From Symsagittifera roscoffensis (taxonomy: Eukaryota; Xenacoelomorpha; Acoela; Convolutidae): DNA of 64,000 nt. Below, in pieces: positions 10,660 to 21,700 of the stretch (positions are counted from its first letter, which is position 1; the number at the start of each line of letters is the position of its first letter). The translations under genes and the position numbers were made by a program. The stretch spans positions 35,335,807 through 35,399,806 of the forward strand of contig NC_087065.1 of assembly GCF_963678635.1 (NCBI RefSeq), given 5' to 3'. The notes below the pieces were generated by a model. It was not told the DNA's origin, searched no databases, and saw nothing but the letters and a program-made list of their open reading frames with translations.

Positions 10660-11600
10660 AAATTTTTGGGTAACCCTCCGAGTAGCTCCGTGGATAGAGC
10701 TAACGACTTAAGGTTTGGAAAAGGAAGGAATCGGAGGGTCCAAATTTGATAGTTTTTGGCCAAATTTTTGTTTCTAAACCAATTTTGGTCCGGTTTTTTG
10801 CATTATTCCAGTGCCGTACAGGGCTACTACGCTCATTTCAAGTATTTTTAGGCACTTTCGACCGGAATTGCGGAAAAAGTCTTTCAGAACCTATATAGGT
10901 GGTGAAAAAAGGCCATTTTGACGAACGCGTTTTTGGCGATTTCTCAAAGACTAGTTATCCGATCGGGATAATTTTGGTACCATAAGTCGAATTTTTGACC
11001 ATTTTTCCGAATCGCAACCGTTTTTGGGTTGATTATTTCGGAAAAGAAAATTTTTTTTAGGATTTGTTGGTTCGGAGGGTCCAAATCACGGGCAACCCTC
11101 CGAGCGGCAGAAAATTTTATCAAAACATCTTTTTATTCAACTGGGAAGGTTGACCGTGTCAGCCAACCTAGTTTTAAGTCAGGTAGACCGCTTTCAGAGG
11201 CTTTACTGCGGTGAGATAACCCTTTTTCTTGATTTTGGGGGGACCCTCCGAAGTGACCCTCCGGAGTCAGCTAAACCCTTTAGCAACCCTCCTTAGTGGA
11301 AAATTTCCACGAGATCACCCTAAGAAGTTAAAACAGCTCCCCTTAGAGCTCCTAGCTTGTTTTGACGCTTTTTGAAGCTAGGGAGAGAACCTTCTAAGCG
11401 AGATCAAAAATTTTGAAAATTTTGAAGGTACCCTCCGAAGTAACCCTCCGGAGCATATTAAGCATCTTATTGACCCTCCTTAGTAAATTTAGGGGGACCC
11501 TCCGAAGTAACTTGGGTGATTAGGGTACCCTCCGAAGTAACTTGGGTGATCAAGGTACCCTCCGAGGTAACCCTCCGGAGCGTCTTAAACCTTCTAACGA
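10660..11600. repeat. Cluster of CGGAGGGT / ACCCTCCG motifs in the leader
   Basis: The eight-base core occurs in both orientations, for example near 10,672, 10,731, 11,072, 11,096, 11,243, 11,258, 11,428, 11,443, 11,501, 11,527, 11,559 and 11,572. Several are paired as ACCCTCCGAAGTAACCCTCC. Opposite orientations could pair as stems. The element 2 leader has the related TCCGGAGGGGT repeats. Confidence 0.7.
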
Positions 11601-11814
11601 TCTTCCTTGTTAGAGACTTGAGTAAACTTTCTGTGGCAATTTGGGCAACGGAAAATATCCATTTAATTAGGATCATATTAGGATATTAGGCGTGCTTATC
11701 AGGATCATAAGAACCCATTTTGACCCGGAAATTCGTGATCAACTTTGGATTCTACATTGGGTGTATTAGAAGTACCCGAACAAAATTTTTTTTTGATTGT
11801 GATTTTGGTTGTGT

Positions 11815-12100
11815 GGTTGCCTTGAGCTACTTAATAGGAAAGTTCGGGCAATCCGGGAACAAATAAAGGAAGACCTCGGTGGGTGTATTAGGCAGATACA
11901 CACCCACTTGAGAAGAAAAAATGTTCCCTACTCTCGTGCACTTGGAGCTGTCCGAGTGTGGGAGAGCTTTTTCATAGATTTGACGAATTTTCGATCAGAG
12001 GTTGCCTTGAGCTACTTAGTAGGACAGCTCGGGCAATCGCAGGACACCCAAAAGAAGACCTCGTTGGGTGTATTAGGCAAATACACACCCACTTGAGAAG
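11815..12100 (+). other. Two tandem copies of a conserved two-hairpin leader module
   Basis: Copy a (11815-11910) has a first hairpin with arms GGTTGCCTTGAG and TTCGGGCAATC, then a second with arms GTGGGTGT and ACACCCAC followed by TTGAGAAG. Copy b (12000-12100) repeats the arrangement with CTCGGGCAATC and GTTGGGTGT/ACACCCAC. Element 2 has one copy at 37213-37307 with changed but still complementary arms (GACTGCCC/GGGCAGTC). Paired changes across elements support a real RNA structure. Confidence 0.65.
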
Positions 12101-12518
12101 ACTGTGTCCTGGGCTTTGTTCTTTCGGATCGTTCCCATTGAGGGAAGTCTTTTTCTTTAAGGCTAAGTTTTATTTATCTATTTCTGAATCATCACTGCTT
12201 TTTGTCAAAGATTGTTTAATTTTAACAAAGCAGTGACTTGATAAATTGTGTGGCAATAAATTGATACTGACAAAAGGTCGCTGTCACCTGTAGGATATTC
12301 TTATCTGATTATCGATTGTGTTTTGTGTGTCGATTATATCTTGTGGAAACTTAGTGATACTGTTATACTATACAACCGGGTTGAGTTAGCATTATATCAA
12401 TACTGGGTAGACCCTGTGTGTAACTTTAGCTGAGTCACTAGTTTAGTCGTGAGAGATCTAAGAGACATTTTGATACTGACGGAATCGAGTAGGCAGCGTT
12501 AAGTGATTTAACTAAATC

Positions 12519-15500
12519 TTGTTTGTGGTACGTTTGCATTGCCATCAAATTACGAATACTTTCATTTTGTTAAAAACTATGCAGCGCAGGGGCTCGCTAG
12601 GATCGACTACTAAAATTCCCAGGCTAAGCAAGGGAAGCACGCGGAAGTTTAGAACTAGGCGTAGCCAAACCTCGTTTAGCAGCGCTTCGGACGCGTTTGC
12701 TGAAGACGAATCGACTAAAGGTCAACCTGATCTTTCAGTGAGCGAAATGAAACTAAGGAGCGAGAAAAACCTCGATGGCAATCAAAGAGGGAGCGCCGAG
12801 GCCGAGCCTGCGAGGGAAACGCTGGTGGATCCCTTTGACGAAGGGGAGCGAACGCTCATTCGACCCGACTTTGAGCCAGATGAGGTCTTCGAACGGGAGG
12901 AAGCCGATAGGATAGAGGAGACCTCGGAGCGTCCCGAGGTCGAACCTCGGGAGGAAGTGTTGTACAGGGGAATGTCCAAATCAGAGACTAAGAGCTATAA
13001 ATGGAGAAAGGAACCTTCACATCCGACAAGTACACACTCATCTTTGGCCAAGCAGAGCAACAACGCGATGATGTCGAGTATGAGTCCGGGTGAAGAGCGG
13101 ACGTTCTCGAAGGCAAAGAAAAGTTGGAAGTCTTTGTACGATGAGCGCGTGACGTCGCTACAAGCCGGAGGTCTATCCTCTAGTTACGACCAACCGGAAA
13201 TAACCCATCCGGATGTGAACTTCACACCGTGCCCAAGGAACGACATGAGCAGGGAGGCGTCTTCTGCCTCGCCGAACAGGCCTATGTCAGATGGGATAAC
13301 GATGGGAACATCATCAACGTTTGACAGACTGATGACGTCGATGCACAAGCAAAAGGGCGGTGCGTCATCGAGTACTAGGCTACAGCCGCAGTTAACCTCG
13401 TCTTCTCTGGGGCTAACCCCGCCATTGGGAGCGGCTGGTGACATAAGTGACATGTTCGCTGGTGTGATGAATGACCTGGATGAATTGAGGCGAGACATGA
13501 CTAAGAGGATAGATCAAGTTGACGAGAGAGCTCACCATGGTCGAGAGAGTTTGAAAGATGAGCTAACGCACGTGAAGTCGCAAGCGAGTTTTGATCAGGC
13601 TCAATTGATTCGTAACACCGATCGATGCCTGGCCGAGAGCCTGGCACAGGCAAGCAAAGAGTCAGAGGAGAGAGAGGCTAGGATGACAAGAGAGATCGAG
13701 CGATTGTTGAATGATCATGATAATACCTACGCCCAAACGATGACTGGCCTGGAAAGGAGGTTGGACGCCAAATCTGACTTGATGATGCGGAAGCTTGACG
13801 CGATCCTGAATGGGAGTAGTTGGCAGGAGCATTCCAACTCAAGGGAGCGCTCACGCCATGCGAATGTTGGAGATGGTACGGGCAACAGTGCCAGAGCCCA
13901 GCAAGGCTCGAGAACGAACTACGAACATAGAAACAAGGAGCGGCCAAGGGCAGCCCCGCAGAGGCCTGGCTGGACGAATCCAGTCCCACCAGAGGCAGAT
14001 GCCACTCCGGAGACAAGATTGCCAAACGTGCCACAAGTCAGTTCAGTACCAGATCTGACTACAGTCTCACAAGACACAACGATGTATGCCTCGATGTTTG
14101 AACCTCTGAACAGATCTCTTGAAACATTCATCACCAAGCTCTCGAAGTCAACCGAGAGAGGAGAGAGGTCAAGAAGAACACTGAAAAAGCCGAAGTCATA
14201 TAAAGACGAGTCGGACGGCTGCATTGATACTTGGATAGAAGTGATGAAGTTACACTTTGAGGAAGAGAATCTCTCCAAGAAACAAGAGTGCAGCGCGCTG
14301 ACGAGCAACCTGGAGGGTACTGCATTAAATTGTGTAATGGCGAAAAGAGTCAATGAGAGAGACAGCGCTCGCAAGATATTCGACATCCTGCTGAATTGTT
14401 TCGGCTCTGGAGTACAAGGGCACCAGGCTATGGTGAAGTTCGAGAAGAGGCGTCAGAGAGATGAAGAATCAATAGATAAATTCTTGGACGACCTTGAATT
14501 GCTCAGGAGGAGAAGCAACCCGGATGAGAGAATATCCGAGCGAAATTTGGCGGTTGCTTCGAAGTTCATGGATGGAGTAAGGAGTGAGGAGTTGAAGACG
14601 ATGTTGGCCACTCACTTCACCCTGTCGCTTGACCAGGTACCCACGCCTGACGACTTGCGTATGAAGTCACGCGAGTATTTACTCATAAAACCGAGGGCGC
14701 AAAACCGTTACAGCAATTATGGCAACTATAGCGGGACAAACACTGGTGCGAATTCCAGTTGGTACAAACCTCGCGATGACATGGACAAGAGGAGGTCGTG
14801 CGCGAATTGTGGTTCAATGGACCATCACGTCTCTGCGTGTTCTGCATACAAACAGAACATGAAGGCCATAGGCTACTTTCTCGAGGACGCCGACGCGACC
14901 GACGAGGATCATGAGGAGTACGTCAGAGGGCTCATCATGAAATATGGTCCGAGGTGTTTCTTCTGTAATCTGGAGGGACACTTCAAGTCGGATTGTACTC
15001 AATTTTGGGACGCAGTAGCGGACGCGAAACATCCCCGCCACGAAGAGGCGCTTTCGGGTGTCAAGGCCAGTCGAGCACGTCTGATGAACGAGGCTGAATC
15101 TCGGAGAAAGGAGACGACACCGAGCACCTTTACGACCAAAAAGGTTAAGACATGGCCTGACGAGGTGGTAGCCTCGAACCTCGAAGCAGAGTCGTCTAGC
15201 CCACTCAAGGTGGATTACGGCCTGGCGGCAAGGACATCGCTGCAGAATGTCAAACAGGACCTAGCCACGAAAGAAGTGGAGCAATGGGTAAGGTCGGAGC
15301 TGGAGAGCACAGATCTTCGGGAAAGTCTTAATGTCCTGGGTAAAACGACAGAAGCAGAAGACAAAGAGGAACCCAAGAAACAGGGACTAAAACTGAACGT
15401 TATATCTGGTAAGACTTTCGGCATGACGAAGGCGGGGACCAAAATAATGTCCATCATCTCAGTCGTGGTGGTCAAGAACTTGAGTGAGCCATCCGAGATT

Positions 15501-18500
15501 ACACTAGTCCACCTGGACATCTATGCCGACTACCTGAAGGAAAAGGATCCCAAACTGGACTCCAGGGCAGTGCGAGCGCTGCTCACAACGGGAGGTCCGA
15601 GGCTGATGAAAGTGGACGGACATTATATCGATGTCCATGGCCCTTACCCGATCCTGATGAATGTGGATGGCATCAATATCTACACGAAAGCTCACATAAC
15701 TGATGCAAACGATCAGGTTGGCCGGATATACATTGGTCAAGAGGAGCTGAAGGTCAGACGAATCGGACACAACGCGATGCTCGAACAAGATGCGGTGCAT
15801 ATTGGTTGCGAGGCCGATCTGGCCGCACACGTTCTGGACGTGCAAGGCAGACAATTTTCAGTAAAGAGACTGCTAGACACGGGAGCAGTGGTTAGTGTCA
15901 TGCCAGTCAAAACTTGGACTGACATGGGTTTCGAAAGGTCGGATCTCATACCGACAAACATCAGGTTGGCAGCTGCCAATCAGGGAGCGATCTATGTTAC
16001 CGGACGAACCCCGATCATTTCACTGCAGCTCGTAGGAAGACATCTTTGGATGAGCTTCCTAGTAGTAGAGAATTTGGACGAATCCGATCAGTTCATCTTA
16101 GGAAGGGATTTCGTTCGCAACTTTGACGTCACGATCGATCTCAATGACGGATTGATTAGGATCAAGGATCCTGAGAGAAAGTATGAGAAAAAACCCCTTA
16201 ATAAGATCTTAATTAATCAGGCCAAGGTGCCGATTTTTCTGGATCGAAAAATTAGATTAAAACCAAACCAAGCCGTAGTAGCGACGTTCAGGATGAGGAA
16301 ACTGAATGAACTCAGCAATGACAGACAGGTGTGTCTGGTACCGAATCCAAACAGTAAAAGCTCGGCTATTTTAGGAAGAAGCTTCTCACTCACTCAGAGC
16401 GGACTGTGTGTGAGTGTGTTATTGAACACAGAAGCAACAACAGTGACAATACAGAGGGGAAAGAAACTTGGCTACGCTTTGCCTCTGAACACAGACTTTC
16501 AGAGTGTGGAGAACTTGAAAAAGTTTGATGTAACTAAATGTCCATTGCATGCGAACCAAGAATGTATAATGAAAAGAGTGAATGAATTGAAATCTTCTAG
16601 GAAATTGTTTTCAATGAAGTCGGAAACAGATGATGGGCTGTCTAGTTGTTCCAACTTTCCTGAGAGGCCGACGGAAGCAGAGTTAGCAGCGAATAAGCCT
16701 GTCCTACCTGAGATAGAACACATGAAGGGTAAAATATCAGATAAGGAATTAGATTCGCTCAGAGCGGTGCTAAATCGGAACGCAGACGTTTTTTCGAAAC
16801 ATAAGGCCGACATAGGTTGTTGCAATTTTGTAGAGCACGAGATTGAGTTAGAAGAGGGCTCGGTACCTCATAGGGAAGGGGCGAGAAGAATGACCCCAAA
16901 CAAGTCAGAAGCGTGTAGGAAGGAAATCGAGATGTTAATGGAGTACGACATGATCGAGCCGTCGAAGTCTCCATGGGCTTGTGGTGTGGTTATGGCCAAA
17001 AAGAAAGGGGGACAACTCAGATTTTGTTGTGATTTCCGTTATCTGAACGCAGTGACTATAAAGGACGCATACCCGATTCCCCGCATCGATGAGAGCCTAT
17101 CCAAGCTGGGAGACGCTAAGTTCTTCACGACATTGGATTTGGGCTCTGCGTTCTGGCAAGTGCCACTCCGAAAGCAAGATCGTGAAAAAACGGGCTTCGC
17201 GTGCGAGCTGGGATTGTTCCAGTGGAAGAGGATGCCGTTCGGATTGTGCAACGCGACGGCCACATTCCAGCGACTGATGGCCCAGGCACTCACGAGCGTG
17301 ACTAAGAAATACGGGAATCTCATCATATGTTATGTCGATGATGTCGTGATTGCAACACCAACCTTAGAGGACCACATAGAGAGGTTGGAGGAGGTGTTTT
17401 CTTGCATGAAGCAGGCGGGTCTGAAGTGTAAACCCTCTAAGTGTGAAATCCCCAGGGATTCCATAAAGTATCTGGGCCGCCTGGTTGAGAAACATGGATT
17501 GAGACCAGATCCCGAAGCGGTTGAAGCGGTGCTGACCTGGAAGGCACCTAAAACAGATACACAGTTGATGAGTTTTCTGGGATTCGCAAATTATTATCGA
17601 GAGTTCATCAAGGGGTATGCTGACAAAATATACCCCATGCAGAGGTTAATGAGAAACAAGGGCAAAAAGTTCACCTGGACTGATGAGGCACAAGTTTCAT
17701 TTGAAAACATCAAGCGTGAACTTTGCGAGGCACCGGTCCTCGGCATGCCAACAGAGAAGGGGATGTTCGTGCTGGACACGGATGCATCAGTGGTTGCGAT
17801 ATCGGGCATACTTCACCAGGAGCAGGAGTGGAACGGGAGAACGGTTCTTCGTCCGATAGCCTACGGGAGTAAAGTCCTGAGTGATACTGAAATGAAGTAC
17901 GGCGCACCAAAAGCGGAGATGTTTGCGGTGATCACTTTCGTGGAAAAATACAGGGCCTACTTGGGGAGTGCTCCCTTCAAGTTACGTGTGGATAACCGTG
18001 CCCTTGCCTGGCTGAAGACCTCTTCGATGGACCAAAGCTATATTGGTCGTTGGATCGTGCGCCTGGATGGATACCACATGATCGTAGAGCACCGTACCCG
18101 TGACAACCACCAGAACGCAGATAGCCTCAGTAAAAAGACAGAATTTTATGAGCGCCTCGAGGAGAAGCAGGCTAACCAATCAGAGATCAAAGACGGGTTT
18201 TCCTTTCTGGACAAAGAAACCTACGACAAGCTGCCACTTACTAGGTGGTTAGACAAGTCAGGACATCCTATACCTGGACACCCTGACCTTCCAGTGGAGA
18301 CGGCCGCGGAGATAAAGCTTTTAGCCAGAGGCGAGCCCGTTCCGTTGGATCTGCTAGTCCGATCCAACTTGGTACAGCAAGAACTAACCAGGCTGGGTAT
18401 AAACAGCATGGCTCTATTGAACAAGACGGTGAACGTGGCGCCGGATGTCATGAGAAAACTCCGTGACTTGCTGGACAGGGAAGTGGATAGGCATGATCGT

Positions 18501-18758
18501 GAATGGATGGAGACCATGCAGCGGTTGACTGTCACCGAGAGAACAGAGAAGAGGCCAGTGTCCATTCGCAGCCGAGGCGTTGAACGGGATTGCAGGTCGA
18601 TTGTCAACCAGCTGGTGAGCTCGATGCCGAAGGAGGTCTTGTTGAGAACTTCGTTCACTGAATATGGAACACTGAATCAGAACCAAACCACTGAGGAAGT
18701 CAGGATCAGGTCAAAATCTTGCTTCACGAGGAGAGTGCACTTCACGGATGCAAAATAG
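12519..18758 (+). CDS. Element 1 Gag-protease-RT-RNase H polyprotein
   Basis: This polyprotein supplies the particle proteins and replication enzymes. The frame opens at 12519, but the more likely start is the ATG at 12579 (residue 21, MQRRGS). In order there is a charged Ser-rich N-terminus, a coiled coil at about 310-430, a Gag core, and two CCHC knuckles (C761-C774 and C813-C826) for RNA binding. The protease motif LLDTGA has Asp1120, the reverse transcriptase box YVDD is 1605-1608, and RNase H begins with DTDAS near 1753. The ORF ends with UAG at 18756-18758, immediately before an in-frame continuation that encodes integrase. Element 2 has no stop here. The UAG is therefore either a mutation that leaves element 1 defective or a readthrough signal; I favour mutation. 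Confidence 0.93.
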   Translation: MFVVRLHCHQITNTFILLKTMQRRGSLGSTTKIPRLSKGSTRKFRTRRSQTSFSSASDAFAEDESTKGQPDLSVSEMKLRSEKNLDGNQRGSAEAEPARETLVDPFDEGERTLIRPDFEPDEVFEREEADRIEETSERPEVEPREEVLYRGMSKSETKSYKWRKEPSHPTSTHSSLAKQSNNAMMSSMSPGEERTFSKAKKSWKSLYDERVTSLQAGGLSSSYDQPEITHPDVNFTPCPRNDMSREASSASPNRPMSDGITMGTSSTFDRLMTSMHKQKGGASSSTRLQPQLTSSSLGLTPPLGAAGDISDMFAGVMNDLDELRRDMTKRIDQVDERAHHGRESLKDELTHVKSQASFDQAQLIRNTDRCLAESLAQASKESEEREARMTREIERLLNDHDNTYAQTMTGLERRLDAKSDLMMRKLDAILNGSSWQEHSNSRERSRHANVGDGTGNSARAQQGSRTNYEHRNKERPRAAPQRPGWTNPVPPEADATPETRLPNVPQVSSVPDLTTVSQDTTMYASMFEPLNRSLETFITKLSKSTERGERSRRTLKKPKSYKDESDGCIDTWIEVMKLHFEEENLSKKQECSALTSNLEGTALNCVMAKRVNERDSARKIFDILLNCFGSGVQGHQAMVKFEKRRQRDEESIDKFLDDLELLRRRSNPDERISERNLAVASKFMDGVRSEELKTMLATHFTLSLDQVPTPDDLRMKSREYLLIKPRAQNRYSNYGNYSGTNTGANSSWYKPRDDMDKRRSCANCGSMDHHVSACSAYKQNMKAIGYFLEDADATDEDHEEYVRGLIMKYGPRCFFCNLEGHFKSDCTQFWDAVADAKHPRHEEALSGVKASRARLMNEAESRRKETTPSTFTTKKVKTWPDEVVASNLEAESSSPLKVDYGLAARTSLQNVKQDLATKEVEQWVRSELESTDLRESLNVLGKTTEAEDKEEPKKQGLKLNVISGKTFGMTKAGTKIMSIISVVVVKNLSEPSEITLVHLDIYADYLKEKDPKLDSRAVRALLTTGGPRLMKVDGHYIDVHGPYPILMNVDGINIYTKAHITDANDQVGRIYIGQEELKVRRIGHNAMLEQDAVHIGCEADLAAHVLDVQGRQFSVKRLLDTGAVVSVMPVKTWTDMGFERSDLIPTNIRLAAANQGAIYVTGRTPIISLQLVGRHLWMSFLVVENLDESDQFILGRDFVRNFDVTIDLNDGLIRIKDPERKYEKKPLNKILINQAKVPIFLDRKIRLKPNQAVVATFRMRKLNELSNDRQVCLVPNPNSKSSAILGRSFSLTQSGLCVSVLLNTEATTVTIQRGKKLGYALPLNTDFQSVENLKKFDVTKCPLHANQECIMKRVNELKSSRKLFSMKSETDDGLSSCSNFPERPTEAELAANKPVLPEIEHMKGKISDKELDSLRAVLNRNADVFSKHKADIGCCNFVEHEIELEEGSVPHREGARRMTPNKSEACRKEIEMLMEYDMIEPSKSPWACGVVMAKKKGGQLRFCCDFRYLNAVTIKDAYPIPRIDESLSKLGDAKFFTTLDLGSAFWQVPLRKQDREKTGFACELGLFQWKRMPFGLCNATATFQRLMAQALTSVTKKYGNLIICYVDDVVIATPTLEDHIERLEEVFSCMKQAGLKCKPSKCEIPRDSIKYLGRLVEKHGLRPDPEAVEAVLTWKAPKTDTQLMSFLGFANYYREFIKGYADKIYPMQRLMRNKGKKFTWTDEAQVSFENIKRELCEAPVLGMPTEKGMFVLDTDASVVAISGILHQEQEWNGRTVLRPIAYGSKVLSDTEMKYGAPKAEMFAVITFVEKYRAYLGSAPFKLRVDNRALAWLKTSSMDQSYIGRWIVRLDGYHMIVEHRTRDNHQNADSLSKKTEFYERLEEKQANQSEIKDGFSFLDKETYDKLPLTRWLDKSGHPIPGHPDLPVETAAEIKLLARGEPVPLDLLVRSNLVQQELTRLGINSMALLNKTVNVAPDVMRKLRDLLDREVDRHDREWMETMQRLTVTERTEKRPVSIRSRGVERDCRSIVNQLVSSMPKEVLLRTSFTEYGTLNQNQTTEEVRIRSKSCFTRRVHFTDAK
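18756..18758 (+). other. In-frame UAG separating RNase H from integrase
   Basis: The codons are AAA TAG GAA TAC and the same frame stays open to 22052. The equivalent place in the element 2 polyprotein (after VTFVDREK-like residues) is uninterrupted. The next base is G, which is common after readthrough stops, but there is no other evidence of suppression. Loss of integrase would block insertion unless supplied in trans. Confidence 0.8.
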
Positions 18759-18788
18759 GAATACGAGCCAAGCCCAGATTGTTCGTCC

Positions 18789-21700
18789 GTGGACGAGACA
18801 ATGTCCGGGGAGTCTGACACCTTCGAGCCAGTCAAGGACGACTCGTCTGAGGAGTCAGACACCTTTGAGCCCGTGCAGGACGACTTGTCCGGGGAGAGGT
18901 TGACTAGACCACCTAGGGGCAGAATTTTGTCCGGGGAGTCGGGTTCGAAGCGACCGATGGACAGAGTTTTGTCCGGGGAGTCAAGAAACATCTCAGACAA
19001 CTTGGAATATGATGTTGGGGAATCAGTCGACTCAAGTGTTGACTCGAGACCCCAGTCCTGGGACAACACGTCTGAAACAACTTCCAATTCCGATATGTCA
19101 GAGATCGCAATCCACTCCTTATTGGTAGACTGGAAGCAGCGTGGGCTGGACCGAGAAACACATCAGGATCCAGACAGGGACAGATACACCTCAGATGAAG
19201 AGGGCACTGTGGTAGATAATGCCGCAGACGAACTCGAGCTGATAGCAGTTTCGAAACGCCCAACCAGATTGCTTCCACATGGTACGGTCGTCCGTACCAA
19301 TCTGGAACCATCTGTGCAGGAAGCGACGCCTTTGAAAAAGATATGGTGTGTCAAGTTGATGGACGATGCTCATGCTCCGGAGATAATGAGTGAGCAAATG
19401 AACGTGGTGAAGACGTATTTGAAAGCCAGGTACAGGCTGTCGGATCTTCTAAGGGCTCAACGAAATGACAGAATGACGAGCAGTCTGAAGAGATGGATCG
19501 AGAATGGAGCACCAGACAAGGCAGATTTGGAAGAAGACAGCTACAAAATCCTGAAGCAATTCTACCTGAAGCGAAACGACTTGTTGTACCTGAATAAGGA
19601 CGGAATCGTAGCCTGTAAGCGCAAGGAGGAGGACAAGCTCCTTTATAAATACAATTCAATAGTGTTACCACAGTTGTACCAGACCGAATTGCTCTTTCGT
19701 TCACATGATCAGATGGGTCATCAAGGCGTGGACAAAGTGTACAACAGGATACAGAAACGATTTGAATGGCCGGGATTGAAGAAGGCTTGTGAGAAGTGGA
19801 TCGCAGCATGCCTGTCATGTCAGCAAGCGAAGGATCCCAGGAAGCTAAGGTTCTCCCTACAGTCAATAGAGTCGTCAGGTTTCAACGAAGTGGTGCAAAT
19901 TGATCATCAGAAAATCTGTATGACAGCAACAGGCTATAATCAGGTGCTGGTAATGATCGACCATTTTACGAAGTATGCGGAGGCAGCACCCTGCATGGCA
20001 GCATCGGCGGAAGAAACATGCGATCATCTGATAAATGTATGGATAGCGAGGCATGGCTGCCCCATCACGTTCCAATCGGACAATGGCAAAGCATTCATAG
20101 GTGATCTCACGAAAGAGTTAATGAAAAGGTCGCAGGTAGCGCAGGCCCACTCGACCAATTATCACCCGCAAACGAATGGCCTAGTCGAGAGGCAGAATCG
20201 CACACTGGTATCCATGTTGAGAGTCTACTGCTCACGCTACATGGATGGCTGGGACAAGCACTTGCCACAAGTGATGGGTGCTTACAACAGCACGGAGCAT
20301 TCCACCACGGGAATAAGTCCGCATATGATGCTGACGGGTCACGAAAAAGCACTCCCGTTAACGTTCTTCTACCCTGAATATGAAGGGAAGAGGACAGCAC
20401 CGCAAACGTACGTGCGGGACGTTATTAGAAGACAACAGGACCTCAATGACTTATGCAGGAGGAATACGCAACAGGCGCAAATTAGACAAAAAAGGAGGTT
20501 TGATAAAAGGACAGCCGATGCAAAAGCCTACTCAGTTGGCGATTACGTCTGGGTGTTCCAGCAAGTGGTTCCACCAAAAGGAACCAAGAAACTATTAAAG
20601 AAATGGCGTGGTCCATTTCAGATAACAGAGGTGCACCAAGGAGGTCGTTTTTATCGACTGAGCACTGCAAGAGCGGCTCATTACGAGAACATCAAACCAC
20701 ACAATGCCTCGTCAGAGGATTGGTGCATCCCAGCGGACATGCAAGAGGGAGATTATTTAATAGTGGATCCTGCTTGTGAAGTGAATGAAAGGGGTACTCG
20801 CGACAAGAACGACGGGAATGAGGTGGTGGACGATTGCGATCTACCACTGGATCTCGAGTTGACTGAGCGAGTAGAGGTGGACGATGAAACTCTACCCTAT
20901 GCCGAAGAAGACTGGGATTGCCCGGAACAAACTGAAATTGACAAAGGAATAAAGCCTGACTTTCCTCTCACTATGGAAACACGCCAAAGCAAGAGAGGAA
21001 AAAACAAGAAGAAATACAATCCGTATGGCGAGGATTTCGTTGTAGACAGGATAGTAGTGAGTGATGTCATAGACTCGCTGGTGGGACTGGACGAAGTGGC
21101 GATGCTAGAAGAAATCGACCTTGTGAACGATATGGATCAAGATTGGATCGACGATCGATCAGAACCGGAAGTGGAGTTCGAACCAGAAGCGGAACAGACT
21201 CATGAGCAAGAACTAACAAACTTGCGCGTGCTCGAATGGCTCCATGATCTGCCGACAGATCCAAAAGAGACGATCCTGACGATTCAGGACGTCGATAGAG
21301 ACGGCGTCAAATACATCAGTCATGACAATACCGAGTCCAACTGGGTCGCCCCAGATGGTCCTCTACGTGTTCCACAATCCAACCTCGGTCTCCTAGACTT
21401 TGGGCGATCGACGGGGACGTCGATGGATATTTTTGTCCGGGGAGTGGGGGTAGGACTCACCCACACCGAAACCCTCATAATAAAAAAATTGAAATCGGCA
21501 AGAGAAACCGGAGAACTAGAGACAGAGGGCGAGAATGCTAAGAAACCACCTTTTGGACGAATCTTTGAATCGTATTTTGATCTACCGAACCATTATTCGA
21601 ACAATATCGTCATAACGGACAGCGATTTCATACTCACGGAACGCACGTGCGCCATAGCGATAACGGCGGATGTGAGCTTCAAAACAGCACTAGCAGCTGA

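Larger units (their letters stand above)
9477..12578 (+). other. Element 1 long leader (5' untranslated region)
   Basis: About 3.1 kb with no convincing coding frame. It starts with an A-rich tract (9700-9850) shared with element 2. From about 10,660 to 11,600 it carries many copies of the motif ACCCTCCG(A/G)AGTAA and its complement CGGAGGGT. From 11,815 to 12,100 there are two tandem copies of a two-hairpin module also found in the element 2 leader. Such length and structure suggest RNA-level functions (packaging, dimerisation or cap-independent initiation), which is inference. Confidence 0.7.

Noticed and set aside
10660-11600. CRISPR-like array in the element 1 leader
   Set aside because: The repeats are 8-14 bp, in both orientations, with irregular spacing, and the genome is eukaryotic.
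11809-12236. Two overlapping small ORFs with repeated ELL/HTHLRR-like segments in the leader
   Set aside because: They arise from the duplicated hairpin module; conservation follows RNA pairing, not the protein.
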